Assembly (NCBI GenBank): GCA_021818985.1
Contig: JAKASO010000001.1
Span: forward strand, 62,001 to 126,000
DNA from: a bacterium
GTDB lineage: Bacteria; SZUA-79; Acidulodesulfobacterales; Acidulodesulfobacteraceae
Length of the DNA: 64,000 bases
Reading direction: 5' to 3'
Shown here: positions 1 through 9,138 of the stretch, one piece after another
How positions within the stretch are numbered: the stretch's first letter is position 1
Layout of the letters: every line of letters begins with the position of its first letter
Notes under the pieces: generated by a model
The model's database searches: none
Told to the model about the DNA's origin: nothing
Seen by the model: only the letters and a program-made list of their open reading frames with translations
Program-made: the position numbers and the translations under genes

Positions 1-1360
1 CATGCTTTAATGCCCAGTAATGCTTCATCTTCGAAAGCGTTTCTATTAATGCAGGCTTTTTTGAATATGCAAGCAAGTTGACTATTTTATCTTTATGTTT
101 ATCGTAATATTCCTGAACTATCCTGAAAACAACCGCATATTCGATGCCCGCTGCTTCCGCAAGGTCTGAATACCGCCTGTAAAGCTCCCGGTATTCATTA
201 AACCCCTCCTCTAAATTAAGGCAAAAGCTGTGAATATCCGGCATGGTAAAAGCCCTCAGCCTTCTTAAACCGGAAAGCTCGCCGCTTCTTTCGTATCTGA
301 AACTTTTAGACGATTCGTAAAATCTCAATGGAAGCTGTTTATAACTGATTTTTGCATCCTTTAGCATCGAAAAAAGCCCAAAATCCCCGGCAAACCTCAA
401 TACAAACTCTTTTCCTGCGGCAAAAACCCTTGGGACGGCATCGTCCTTTATTTTATCTTCCGGTACCATGACGGAGTAGTGCCTTTCATGGAAAGACTCT
501 CCCTGCCCTCTTATTTCAGGCTTATTCCAATTATAGATAAGCGGGGTTTCGATTTCCATGCAATTAAGTTTTTTTAAAGCAATATCCTCAGCCCAGTCTG
601 AAATAAGCTTGAACATTAAAGTGCCCTTCGGATAAAATCGAAGATGTCCCGAATCGGAATTTTCTTCGTGGTCTGCAAGTTCGAGCTTTTTCATAACCTC
701 AATCGAAGGAGGCTCGGCGCCGGTTTTTATTTTAAATTCTTCAAAAGCAATAAATTTATGTAATGAGGGATATTTTGCAAATATATCGTTATTAAGAACA
801 TTTTTATCCGTCAGATCTACCGGTATTTCACTGCCGTCATAATTTAATATAAAGAATCTGCTTTCAACTTCGCGGACGATATTTTCCCTTATTTTAATTT
901 CATTTTTTTTTGTTTCGCCTGCAACGGTTAAAGCAGTTATATGCCTTGACGATTCGCTTAGCGGATGGCCCTTGCATGAAACATCAAAACCTTTATACCA
1001 GCCGAATGGCGCTCTATAAACTGGAATTTCGGGAATTTTAACGATAACCTTGGATTTTAATTCATCAAGGATCGGTATTGCCGACGACGGTAAACCAAGA
1101 TCGTTTGAAAGATGTGCATAAGGATAGATAACGATATTAGACGGCTTTAACTTTTCAGAAAGCTCTTTAATATCTAAAGAAGCGGCCTCGGTTATTTCTC
1201 CGGCATTACCGGCATCCAATCTTTCAACCGTCGTAAAAACAATAAGGGCATTTTTAAAAGAGTTTTCTTTATGTATTTTATGATCAATATCTTCAGCAAC
1301 CGGCGTTTTTCCGGTCAACCTGTAACAAAAATTATCGGAATGAATAAATAAAAGCTTCAT
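1..1360 (-). CDS. thrS: Threonyl-tRNA synthetase, archaeal type, N-terminal part (gene runs off the left edge)
   Basis: Attaches threonine to tRNA-Thr in the cytoplasm. The reading frame is open from an ATG at 1358-1360 to base 1, about 453 codons, and the C-terminus lies outside the window. It starts MKLLFIHSDNFCY, which matches the start of the archaeal tRNA-Thr editing domain (a D-Tyr-deacylase-like fold), not the bacterial TGS/HxxxH N-terminus. Further in are class II motifs, including motif 2 as RSGELSGLRRLRAFTMPDIH, very close to archaeal ThrRS. The gene is separated from the flx-hdr operon by a terminator, so it probably has its own promoter in 1361-1500. Family identity is clear; archaeal type is inferred from these two regions. 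No strong ribosome-binding site is seen. Confidence 0.9.
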   Translation of the reverse strand, partial: MKLLFIHSDNFCYRLTGKTPVAEDIDHKIHKENSFKNALIVFTTVERLDAGNAGEITEAASLDIKELSEKLKPSNIVIYPYAHLSNDLGLPSSAIPILDELKSKVIVKIPEIPVYRAPFGWYKGFDVSCKGHPLSESSRHITALTVAGETKKNEIKIRENIVREVESRFFILNYDGSEIPVDLTDKNVLNNDIFAKYPSLHKFIAFEEFKIKTGAEPPSIEVMKKLELADHEENSDSGHLRFYPKGTLMFKLISDWAEDIALKKLNCMEIETPLIYNWNKPEIRGQGESFHERHYSVMVPEDKIKDDAVPRVFAAGKEFVLRFAGDFGLFSMLKDAKISYKQLPLRFYESSKSFRYERSGELSGLRRLRAFTMPDIHSFCLNLEEGFNEYRELYRRYSDLAEAAGIEYAVVFRIVQEYYDKHKDKIVNLLAYSKKPALIETLSKMKHYWALKH

Positions 1361-1501
1361 AATTTAGCTCTTTTAGCGCTAAACATTAGAACATTAGATT
1401 AAGAAATTATTTAAAAGTTATTATTATTAATATATTATTAATTTAATATATTACATTTTATATTGACATAATTGATATATATATATTGATGATATGTTGA
1501 A

Positions 1502-1533
1502 TAAAAAAATAAGCGCCTGTATCATCGGCGCTT
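1502..1533 (-). terminator. Rho-independent terminator of the hdr-flx operon
   Basis: Perfect 8-bp stem at 1510-1517 and 1526-1533 with an 8-base loop. On the minus strand the stem is followed by a run of seven T then A (1502-1509). It lies about 105 bases downstream of the flxA stop and before thrS, so it would end transcription of the seven-gene operon. Confidence 0.8.
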
Positions 1534-1638
1534 AAGTATCTTAAGTATTATATAGTTATCTTGTAATTTAATTCTACAAAATTAGTTAGAAAAATTCAAG
1601 ATTATTAATATGATTAATGTGTATGAAAAAAGGCTGCG

Positions 1639-2463
1639 TTAAAAATCGTTCGGGAGGGCTTCAAGTTCTTTTGCGGTAAAAACAGGTCCGTCTTTGCAGA
1701 CATACACGCTTCCGACATTACACCTGCCGCATTTACCCAAACCGCATTTCATCCGGTTTTCAAGAGTCGTAATTATATTTTCTTTATCAAAGCCCATTTT
1801 ATCTAACGATTTTAAAACAAATTTGATCATGATGAGGGGACCGCAAACAACGGCAACCGCATTGTCTCCTTTAAGTGGAAGTTGTTCAAGCACGGTAGGA
1901 ACAAAACCAACCCTCCCCGTCCAGTCTTTTGTTTCTCCACTGGGATCAACCGTAATAACAACATTGGTATCAAGAGCTTTTTTCCATTCTTCCATAACGC
2001 CTTTATACATAAGATCGCTAACGGTTCTTGCCCCGTATAGAACGGTTATCTTGCCGTAATTACTTCTTTCGTCAATACAGTATTCAAGAATGGACTTGAC
2101 TGGAGCCATCCCTATGCCGCCACCGATGAAGACAAGGTTTTTTCCCTTCATTTTGGCGGTATCGAAATAGTTTCCGTACGGTCCCCTAAAACCTATCATA
2201 TCTCCGGGATTTAATCCATTCATACCGCTCGTCGCCCTTCCGGATGTCCTGAAGCTGAATTCAAGAAACTCTTTTCTAAGCGGCGAAGATGAAAAACCGA
2301 ACGTGGATTCCCCTTCGCCTATGAACGAAAATTCACCGAATTGACCCGGCAGGAAATCAATACATTCATTATTATTAATAGTAATGCGAACGGTTTTCGT
2401 ATCGGGTGTTTCCTGAATTATCTCTTTTATTACGGCTAATTTAGGCAAATAAATATTTTCCAT
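1639..2463 (-). CDS. flxA: FAD/NAD(P)-binding oxidoreductase subunit FlxA
   Basis: 274 aa. Ferredoxin-reductase-like flavoprotein. An N-terminal FAD-binding barrel (to about residue 100, with the GPYGNYF segment) is followed by an NAD-binding domain starting at VFIGGGIGMAP. A C-terminal cysteine cluster, CGLGKCGRC followed by VYVCKDGP, binds a 2Fe-2S centre as in HydG, AsrB and dihydroorotate dehydrogenase electron-transfer subunits. As the last gene of an operon with hdrCBA and an MvhD gene it is best called FlxA, the NADH-binding subunit of the FlxABCD-HdrABC complex known from Desulfovibrio. The alternative, AsrB of a sulfite reductase, is less likely because no siroheme subunit is present. 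Cytoplasmic. Confidence 0.85.
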   Translation of the reverse strand: MENIYLPKLAVIKEIIQETPDTKTVRITINNNECIDFLPGQFGEFSFIGEGESTFGFSSSPLRKEFLEFSFRTSGRATSGMNGLNPGDMIGFRGPYGNYFDTAKMKGKNLVFIGGGIGMAPVKSILEYCIDERSNYGKITVLYGARTVSDLMYKGVMEEWKKALDTNVVITVDPSGETKDWTGRVGFVPTVLEQLPLKGDNAVAVVCGPLIMIKFVLKSLDKMGFDKENIITTLENRMKCGLGKCGRCNVGSVYVCKDGPVFTAKELEALPNDF

Positions 2464-2621
2464 CTAATTATCTCGTCCTTAAACTGATATTAAAATTATA
2501 CGATTAACGTTATATTTATATATAGTATATATAGTTTATATTTATATATAGATTAATATATAATATATATAATATAAATATAAAAATATAAAATTAAAAT
2601 GCTATTTGCTAATGCAAAATT

Positions 2622-3656
2622 TTAAAGGGATGCAAGTTCTTTAGTTATCTCCTTCAGATTTATATCTTCGGGACAATTTCTGGAGCATCTTCCGCAGCCA
2701 ACGCATAGATATTTATTAAATTTTTCATTATAAATCTTGAACTTATGCATTAACCTCTGCCTGTATCTGTCACCCTGTGTAACACGCGGATTATGACCAG
2801 ACGTATGAAGCGTAAATATCCCGAATTGGCACGAATCCCAGTTTCTAATCCTTCTTCCGCCTTTAAGCGTCCCTTCATCCTGAATATCGAAGCAATGGCA
2901 GGTAGGACATGTAAATGTGCATATACCGCAGCCTATACACGACAGGAATTTTTCCTGAAAATACTGGTGTTCAAAGTTATTGTCAAGAAAACTATGAGTT
3001 TTTTTAATATCATAAGAGGCTTTCCACTTTCCAGCCGGGGGTATCTTCTCTTTTGAAATTTCTTTGAACATATCTTTGAACATATCTAGGAACGGATTTA
3101 TAATGTCCATGCCTTTTTCAGTAACAACGGTGACATAATAACCGTTACCACTCTTTTTCAACAGTATATCAGAACCGTAAGAACTCTCCGGAGAAAGCTG
3201 CATTTCAGTGCAAAAACAGTAATTATCGGGTTTACCGCATGCAATCGAAATGATGTGCAGATTTTTAAACTTTATATTAAAAAACTCGTCTTTATAATCC
3301 CAGTTAAAGACCTTTTCCATTATAGGACCTGCCGCAGCGTCGCATGGTCTTGCACCAAAAATTATCTTTTTTTTTGCCTCCCGTTCTTCATTTTCTAAGG
3401 GATTGTCTATTACGATACCAGCTCCAGATAATGAATATGAAAAAAGGGATTCGGTTTTTGGAAGAAGGTTTTCTTTAAACGAAAGCTTTGGAAGGAGTAT
3501 ATCTAAATTTGCTTCGTCAAAACTGTTTATCTTTTCATAAAAGGTATCTTCACCGGTCTTTTTAGGCGCTATAATTTCATAATTATTGTTTTCGATCAAA
3601 GAATTTACGAATTTTTTTATATTTTCTAAAGTAATTTCAAAATATTTTTCTTCCAT
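2622..3656 (-). CDS. flxB: 4Fe-4S dicluster subunit FlxB-like (AsrA/HydB family)
   Basis: 344 aa. The N-terminal about 220 residues match the AsrA/HydB family, with a GARPCDAAA segment. Two ferredoxin-type clusters follow, CIGCGICTFTCP near residue 240 and CVGCGRCSRNCPEDI near the C-terminus. The NWDSCQFG segment between them is typical of sulfhydrogenase beta and anaerobic sulfite reductase A subunits. It sits between FlxA- and FlxC-like genes and should relay electrons from the FAD subunit to the Hdr part. The assignment rests on motifs and gene order; substrate is not visible. Confidence 0.8.
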   Translation of the reverse strand: MEEKYFEITLENIKKFVNSLIENNNYEIIAPKKTGEDTFYEKINSFDEANLDILLPKLSFKENLLPKTESLFSYSLSGAGIVIDNPLENEEREAKKKIIFGARPCDAAAGPIMEKVFNWDYKDEFFNIKFKNLHIISIACGKPDNYCFCTEMQLSPESSYGSDILLKKSGNGYYVTVVTEKGMDIINPFLDMFKDMFKEISKEKIPPAGKWKASYDIKKTHSFLDNNFEHQYFQEKFLSCIGCGICTFTCPTCHCFDIQDEGTLKGGRRIRNWDSCQFGIFTLHTSGHNPRVTQGDRYRQRLMHKFKIYNEKFNKYLCVGCGRCSRNCPEDINLKEITKELASL

Positions 3657-3769
3657 AAATACTTCTCCTATGCAGGTAAACCGCTGTCCATAAACATAAA
3701 GATAAGATACAGAACTTTTACAGTATTATTATATTAAAAGAAATATAGAACCTTGTAAGCCAAAACGGG

Positions 3770-4675
3770 TTATTTTATAAACTCGTTAAAATCGCTTTCG
3801 CTGAAAGTACCGAATACAGGCTTGGAATTAATATCTATGCCCGATCTGTACCCAAATTTTTCGTATATATCTCTTGCCATTTTTTCATTGATAAGCATAA
3901 GAGGTATATTGACGGGGCATGCCCTTTCGCACTCGCCGCAGCCTATACACCTGCCAGAAAGATGATACGCCCTAATCATATTCCACTGGGCATTGCCTGT
4001 TTCTTCAATATTTGTATCTATCCATTGAGGCATATTTTTTTCTACTATGCATCTTGAGCAATAACATAGCGGGCAAACCTGCCTGCATGCATAACATTTA
4101 ATACATTTATCAAATTCCTTTTGCCAGAATTTATCCCTGCCTTCTACCAGCATCGAGTCAAGTTCCTTTATTTTTGCATACGGTTTTACGCTGCCGGAAA
4201 TTTTTATTTCAGGAATGTCAGATTCGACAAGATAGTCATAAATTAGCGGGGTATGAACATCGCAAATAAGGCATTTGTCATAAACGGTCGTTTCCAAAAG
4301 GTTGGATTCCCCTTTATCGGCAATATTTTGCCTGATAACGCCCATGCACTCTACGCCGATTATTTTTAACTCATCCCTCAAAACTTGATATTCCTGAATT
4401 AAGGTATTTAAAGCCTTTTCGTCGCATCCTTTAACTACTATCCCGGTCCTACCAAATTTTTTTACTTCCGGCTTCTTAAGAAATACCGCAAGATCCTGAA
4501 CGCAATGGGGATTAAAATAAAGTTTATTTACATCCTCCGGTTTAGTAATAAAAACCGGACGCATCCGGAACGGATTTGAACCCTTCGTCCAGCCGATTAC
4601 GACATTAACCGCTTTACTTTCTAAAAGGCCTTTTGCCGTCTTCTGCAATTTTTCGTCTATTTTATTTTTATTCAT
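3770..4675 (-). CDS. flxC: 4Fe-4S subunit FlxC-like
   Basis: 301 aa. The N-terminal half has features of F420-hydrogenase/dehydrogenase beta-type proteins (VVKGCDEKALNTLIQEYQ). The C-terminal part carries two 4Fe-4S motifs, CIKCYACRQVCPLCYCSRC and CIGCGECERACPVNIPL. Located 70 bases downstream of the MvhD-like gene and 113 bases upstream of flxB in the same operon. Predicted soluble electron carrier of the FlxABCD module. Identity as FlxC comes mainly from gene order. Confidence 0.75.
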   Translation of the reverse strand: MNKNKIDEKLQKTAKGLLESKAVNVVIGWTKGSNPFRMRPVFITKPEDVNKLYFNPHCVQDLAVFLKKPEVKKFGRTGIVVKGCDEKALNTLIQEYQVLRDELKIIGVECMGVIRQNIADKGESNLLETTVYDKCLICDVHTPLIYDYLVESDIPEIKISGSVKPYAKIKELDSMLVEGRDKFWQKEFDKCIKCYACRQVCPLCYCSRCIVEKNMPQWIDTNIEETGNAQWNMIRAYHLSGRCIGCGECERACPVNIPLMLINEKMARDIYEKFGYRSGIDINSKPVFGTFSESDFNEFIK

Positions 4676-4745
4676 ACATTTTATTTATACAAATAAATCG
4701 CGCAAATAAATTCCAGCAGAATTAACTATAAATTGTATATTATGG

Positions 4746-5183
4746 CTATCTGCTGCTGAATATGTCATGAACATCCGGTAAAGACTTGATCTTTTCGGTA
4801 AATTCGCTTACCACGCTAACCCATTTGTTTCCTTCGGAGGCGCTGATCCATGAAAATTCAACCCGGTTCAGATCAACGCCGAGATAATTAAGCAAATCCC
4901 GAAATGCCGCATACTTTCTCCTTGAGTGGTAGTTCCCGCTTGTATAGTGGCAATCTCCCGGATGACAGCCAGAAACCAGAACCCCTTTGGCGCCCTTTTT
5001 AAAAGCCTCTACTATAAACAGGGGATCTATCCTTCCTGAACACGGCAGTTTTATGACCCTTATATTATCGGCATATTTCATCCTGCTTGTGCCTGCAAGA
5101 TCGGCGCCGCTATATGTACACCAGTTGCAGACAAATGCTATTATTCTTGGATCTTTTACATTTTCACCGGTTTTTCCCGCCAT
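4746..5183 (-). CDS. flxD: MvhD/FlxD-type iron-sulfur protein
   Basis: 145 aa, normal for MvhD. Five cysteines for a 2Fe-2S cluster are visible: FVCNWCTYSGADLAG, LPCSGRID and SGCHPGDCHY. In methanogens MvhD passes electrons from the hydrogenase to HdrA; here it directly follows hdrA (108 bases) and precedes flxC, so it should be the connector between the Flx NADH-oxidising part and HdrABC. Cytoplasmic. The assignment to the family is secure. Confidence 0.88.
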   Translation of the reverse strand: MAGKTGENVKDPRIIAFVCNWCTYSGADLAGTSRMKYADNIRVIKLPCSGRIDPLFIVEAFKKGAKGVLVSGCHPGDCHYTSGNYHSRRKYAAFRDLLNYLGVDLNRVEFSWISASEGNKWVSVVSEFTEKIKSLPDVHDIFSSR

Positions 5184-5291
5184 TAATAAAACGCTCCTTT
5201 ATATCTTTATATCTTTATTAAAATCAAGAATAAGGCTTCTTTTTGCGTTATTATTATTATTGGATAAGATAATTTGAATAATTCGATATTA

Positions 5292-7274
5292 TTATATCGC
5301 AAGGGATCTTATCTCTGCATATATCTGATCGTCCATATATCCTTTTACATCTATTGACTTTGAAAAACATGCATTTACACATGCCCCGCAGCCTGTGCAG
5401 AGACCGGGATTAACATTTGCGACAACTTTTATGACATTGCCGTTCCGGTCTTTTATTTCTTCTTTACTTATAGCACTGTAAGCACAGACTCTTTGACAGT
5501 AAAAACAGCCGACGCACGTCGTCTTATTAACACCGGCAATTGTTCCTTCAACCTCGTATTCGCTTTTTGAAAACAGCCCAAGTATTTTTGATGCGGCTGC
5601 AGAACCGGATACGACCGATTCAGGGATATCGCGCGGACCCTGCGCCATACCCGCCAAGTAAATACCGGCCGTTGAAGATTCGGCCGGACGAAGCTTCGGA
5701 TGGGATTCGGTAAAAAATCCGTATTTATCATAAGATATTCCAAGCATCTGGGCAATCTTGTCGGAACCTTTTTTGGGAATAACGCCGGTTGCAAGAACAA
5801 CCATATCGGCCGCTATTTCGACCTGATTTCCGGACAAGGTATCGGCGCCCCTGATAATAAGCTTATCTCTATCCTGATATATTTTGGAAACCCTTCCCCT
5901 TAAATAGACCACTCCGTCTTTTTCTATGGTATCCCTGATAAACTCTTCATAACCTTTGCCGGTTGCCCTGATGTCTATGTAAAAAACATAGCTCTGGGAA
6001 CCGTGAACCTTATGGGAAAAAAGTTTTGCATGTTTTGCCGTATACATACAGCAAACCTTGGAACAGTAAGGCACGCCCTTTTCAGGATCCCTTGAACCGA
6101 CACACTGGATAAAAACTATTGTCTGCGGTGTTTTGCCGTCGGAAGGCCGTTTTATAACGCCCTCGGTAGGACCAGAAGCGGACAGCAGGCGTTCAAACTG
6201 TAATCCTGAAATAACATCTTTGTATTTACCATAGCCATACTCCCCGTAAAGAGAGTTATCCATAAGATCAAAGCCGGTTGCCGCAACGATAGCGCCGACC
6301 TTTTCTTCGATTATTTCATCCTGAATGGTAAAATCTATACATTTAGGACCGCAGACTTCATAACATTTAACGCACTTCCCGCCTTTTTTAAAGTGAAGGC
6401 ATGCGGCTCTGTCAATAACTGGAACAAGCGGAACAGCCTGAGGAAATGGAACATAGATCGCCGTTCTTTCGCTCAAGTTTATATTAAATTCGCTTTTAAC
6501 GTTTTTATGCATGGGACACGCATTCCAGCAATCGCCGCAACCTGTGCAGTCTTTTTCTACGACGCTTTTTGTCATTTTTTTTATCTTTACGTTAAAATTG
6601 CCGATATATCCCGATACATTTTCAACTTCGGAATATGTATATAGTTTTATATTCGGATGCTGGGACACCTCGACCATTTTGGGAGTCATTATACAGCTTG
6701 AACAATCGAGTGTGGGAAAAGTTTCGTCGAGCTGGATCATTCTGCCGCCGATCGAAGGCTCCTTTTCGACAAGAATAACCTCGACTCCGCCGCTAGCAAT
6801 ATCTAAAGCTGCTTGCATGCCCGAAATCCCGCCGCCTATCACAAGCGCCCTTTTTGTAAGGGGAACGCGAACGTCTTCGATAGCCCTGTCCCTTTTTACT
6901 TTTTCGACCATCATTTTTAAAAGATCCATAGCTTTATAGGTGGCTCTTTCTTTATCTTCGTGAACCCACGATACCTGTTCCCTGATATTTGCAATTTCTA
7001 CGAAATAAGGGTTTAAACCCTCTTTAACCGCCGCTTTTCTAAAGGTATTTTCATGCATGTGCGGAGAACATGCGGCAAGAACGACGCCTGTAAGATTCTT
7101 CTCCCTGATCATGTTTCTTAAGGAATTTTGACCCGGATCGGAACACATATATTTATAGTCAACGGCTTCGACGACGCCTGGAATTTTTGCCGCTTCCTCC
7201 GTAAGTTTTTTTACATCTACGGTACCAGCAATATTTGAACCGCACCAACAAACAAATACGCCTATTCTTGACAT
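5292..7274 (-). CDS. hdrA: Heterodisulfide reductase subunit A (flavin bifurcation core)
   Basis: 660 aa, usual HdrA length. The N-terminal domain (about 1-130) has the cysteines VCWCGSN and CSDPGQ. The FAD domain begins at ALVIGGGISGMQAALD with EKEPSIGGRM. Inserted and C-terminal ferredoxin clusters are CTGCGDCWNACP, the KCVKCYEVCGPKC region, CVGCFYCQRVC and CTGCGACVNAC. HdrA carries the FAD at which electrons are bifurcated between a high-potential disulfide route (HdrBC) and ferredoxin. It is third in the operon, preceded by hdrC and hdrB and followed by flxD. Confidence 0.93.
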   Translation of the reverse strand: MSRIGVFVCWCGSNIAGTVDVKKLTEEAAKIPGVVEAVDYKYMCSDPGQNSLRNMIREKNLTGVVLAACSPHMHENTFRKAAVKEGLNPYFVEIANIREQVSWVHEDKERATYKAMDLLKMMVEKVKRDRAIEDVRVPLTKRALVIGGGISGMQAALDIASGGVEVILVEKEPSIGGRMIQLDETFPTLDCSSCIMTPKMVEVSQHPNIKLYTYSEVENVSGYIGNFNVKIKKMTKSVVEKDCTGCGDCWNACPMHKNVKSEFNINLSERTAIYVPFPQAVPLVPVIDRAACLHFKKGGKCVKCYEVCGPKCIDFTIQDEIIEEKVGAIVAATGFDLMDNSLYGEYGYGKYKDVISGLQFERLLSASGPTEGVIKRPSDGKTPQTIVFIQCVGSRDPEKGVPYCSKVCCMYTAKHAKLFSHKVHGSQSYVFYIDIRATGKGYEEFIRDTIEKDGVVYLRGRVSKIYQDRDKLIIRGADTLSGNQVEIAADMVVLATGVIPKKGSDKIAQMLGISYDKYGFFTESHPKLRPAESSTAGIYLAGMAQGPRDIPESVVSGSAAASKILGLFSKSEYEVEGTIAGVNKTTCVGCFYCQRVCAYSAISKEEIKDRNGNVIKVVANVNPGLCTGCGACVNACFSKSIDVKGYMDDQIYAEIRSLAI

Positions 7275-7393
7275 ATTATATATACCTCATTATTTCATTA
7301 TTTTATTATTAAATAATTAAATGCCGCATTAAAATTAAATACAGCCGCTTCTTCATATAACATCTTGCATCGTTTTGTTTTATAGTAATATTT

Positions 7394-7449
7394 AAGCTGC
7401 TTTGAATAAGCTGCATTGAATAAGCTGCATTGAATAAGCTGCATTGAAT
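7394..7449. repeat. Minisatellite, 4 x 14 bp
   Basis: Four head-to-tail copies of AAGCTGCATTGAAT; the first copy has one change (CTTT for CATT). It fills the end of the 178-base gap between hdrB and hdrA, ending four bases before the hdrB stop codon. No coding function. Likely slippage product; could affect spacing within the hdr transcript. Confidence 0.9.
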
Positions 7450-7452
7450 AAA

Positions 7453-8331
7453 CTACCTGGAAGCGGCTAATATCTTTTGTAAAATCTTGTCGGCATTTAC
7501 CATATGCCCGTCAATGGCAAGCTCTTCCGGGGATAAGCCGAAAGACAGCCCTAAAAGTTCGGTTATAAAAATAACGGGCAGTCCTATTCTTTCCGAGTAT
7601 TTTCTTTCTATCTCCCTCTGTCTGACATCAAGATTCGAATGGCATAACGGACATGCGACAACGACAAGGTCGGCGCCATGTTCTTTAATATTATAAAGCA
7701 CTTTGCCGGTCAAAGCCATAACAACATCCGGTTTAGAAAGAGAATTGATGGCGCCGCAGCAATCGGTCTTATAAGGATAATCAACTGCCGTTGCGCCCGT
7801 AAGCGAAACAAGTTCGTCCATAGACACTGGATTTTCGGGATCGTCAAATTTCATGATCTTGGGAGGTCTGACGAGAAGACAGCCGTAATACGATGCCACC
7901 TTGATACCGTTTAACGGTCTTTTTATATGCGATTTAATATTTTCCTTGCCAACGGCGTTAAGAAGAAATTCAAGCATGTTGCTAACGCCAAGCGAGGCGT
8001 TGTAAGGCATATCTAAAGAATCCGTTATTTTTTTTCTAAGAACGTCGTCCGAGCCAAGCTCATAGTTAGCCGTCTTAAGCCTGCTTGAACATGCGGCGCA
8101 AGGCGCAAGCACATTCTCAAATCCGTTATTTTCGGCAATGGCAAGATTTCTTGCCGGTAAAGCAACCGACAAGTTATGATTTATGCTGTGGGCAGCCGAA
8201 GCGCCGCAACAGTTCCAGTCAGGTATTTCTTTGATTTCTATATTTAAAACCTCAAGGACTTTTAGAAGCGACACTTCATATTCAAACGACGTTCCTTTAA
8301 GACTGCATCCCGGGTAATATGCTAATTTCAT
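7453..8331 (-). CDS. hdrB: Heterodisulfide reductase subunit B
   Basis: 292 aa. Two complete CCG domains, which bind the non-cubane 4Fe-4S clusters that cleave disulfides. Domain 1 has C9, C41-C42 and C78xxC81; domain 2 has YYGC, TDCCGA and CPLC. Second gene of the hdrCBA-flxDCBA operon. In bacteria without coenzyme M the true disulfide is unknown; the DsrC trisulfide/disulfide is a proposed substrate in sulfate reducers (inference). Confidence 0.92.
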   Translation of the reverse strand: MKLAYYPGCSLKGTSFEYEVSLLKVLEVLNIEIKEIPDWNCCGASAAHSINHNLSVALPARNLAIAENNGFENVLAPCAACSSRLKTANYELGSDDVLRKKITDSLDMPYNASLGVSNMLEFLLNAVGKENIKSHIKRPLNGIKVASYYGCLLVRPPKIMKFDDPENPVSMDELVSLTGATAVDYPYKTDCCGAINSLSKPDVVMALTGKVLYNIKEHGADLVVVACPLCHSNLDVRQREIERKYSERIGLPVIFITELLGLSFGLSPEELAIDGHMVNADKILQKILAASR

Positions 8332-8440
8332 ATAAATTTAGAGCTTTTTATTTAACTAAATATGGATATGGCAAAATAAAAGGCCTCCTCCTTAAAAAAA
8401 ATTCCATAAATTCCATCAAAATCATCAAAAACCGTCAAAA

Positions 8441-8989
8441 TTATTCAAAGTCTCTAAATATTTTTGCGATGCTGTTAATGGCCGATACTTTATCGCCGGA
8501 CATTCTAAGCTTTCCTTTTTCTATCATTTTAGGGGCAAGAAACATATCCCTGAAAAGACGTTTTGTTTTAAGTCTGTATTTTCCAACAAGCTCCAGCTCA
8601 AAAATTCTGCCATTTGATTTTACATTGTCTAAAAATACTTTATGAAATACCTGAATTTCTTTTTCGGTTTTAGATTCAATGCCTTTGCGTGTTGCGATCT
8701 CCCTTAAAACGTCCATGATCCCGGCAACTTCAAATCCTTTGGGACAGCGGGTGGAACAGGTGTTACACGACACGCAAAGCCAGATCGTTTTAGAATTAAG
8801 AACCGGGTCCTGCATTCCGAGTTCCGTCATTTTTATGATCTGATTAGGGGTGTAGTCCATTTCAAAATTAACCGGGCAGCCGGCAGAGCATTTTCCGCAC
8901 TGATAACACTTAGCAAGCTTATCGTGAAGCATGGTCTCGACCTGACTGACGAAGTTTCGCCTATCCTGTTCGTTTATTATCGTCTTCAT
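8441..8989 (-). CDS. hdrC: Heterodisulfide reductase subunit C
   Basis: 182 aa. Two 4Fe-4S motifs, CYQCGKCSAGCPV and CVSCNTCSTRCPKG, in a small helical protein typical of HdrC. It delivers electrons from HdrA to HdrB. First gene of the operon; the ATG is preceded by AGGAAG about eight bases upstream. The leader upstream holds an inverted repeat and a candidate promoter. Confidence 0.92.
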   Translation of the reverse strand: MKTIINEQDRRNFVSQVETMLHDKLAKCYQCGKCSAGCPVNFEMDYTPNQIIKMTELGMQDPVLNSKTIWLCVSCNTCSTRCPKGFEVAGIMDVLREIATRKGIESKTEKEIQVFHKVFLDNVKSNGRIFELELVGKYRLKTKRLFRDMFLAPKMIEKGKLRMSGDKVSAINSIAKIFRDFE

Positions 8990-9026
8990 CTTATTATCTT
9001 CCTGTTATCTTACCTTCCTGATTTAA

Positions 9027-9105
9027 TAGCAAGCCGGCTTTTATTAATTAATTTAATAAAATTTAAAATAATTTAATTAATCCGGTTTAATTAATCAGCT
9101 TGCTA
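9027..9105 (-). promoter_or_regulatory. Inverted repeat in the hdr operon leader
   Basis: TAGCAAGC at 9027-9034 and GCTTGCTA at 9098-9105 can pair, enclosing 63 bases of AT-rich DNA that contains CCGG next to the left arm and again near the right arm plus several TTAATTAA-like blocks. It starts about 38 bases upstream of the hdrC ATG. It may be a leader hairpin or a split operator; function is inference. Confidence 0.35.
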
Positions 9106-9108
9106 TCT

Positions 9109-9138
9109 ACTATAATTATAATATTCAAATATTTGCAA
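9109..9138 (-). promoter_or_regulatory. Candidate sigma70 promoter for the hdr-flx operon
   Basis: On the minus strand TTGCAA (9133-9138) is followed after 18 bases by TATAGT (9109-9114). This places the start site about 110 bases upstream of hdrC and puts the inverted repeat inside the transcript leader. AT-rich DNA gives many chance matches, so this is only a candidate. Confidence 0.35.

Noticed and set aside
6511-6939. 142-codon plus-strand frame
   Set aside because: Lies fully inside hdrA in the opposite direction and has no family features.
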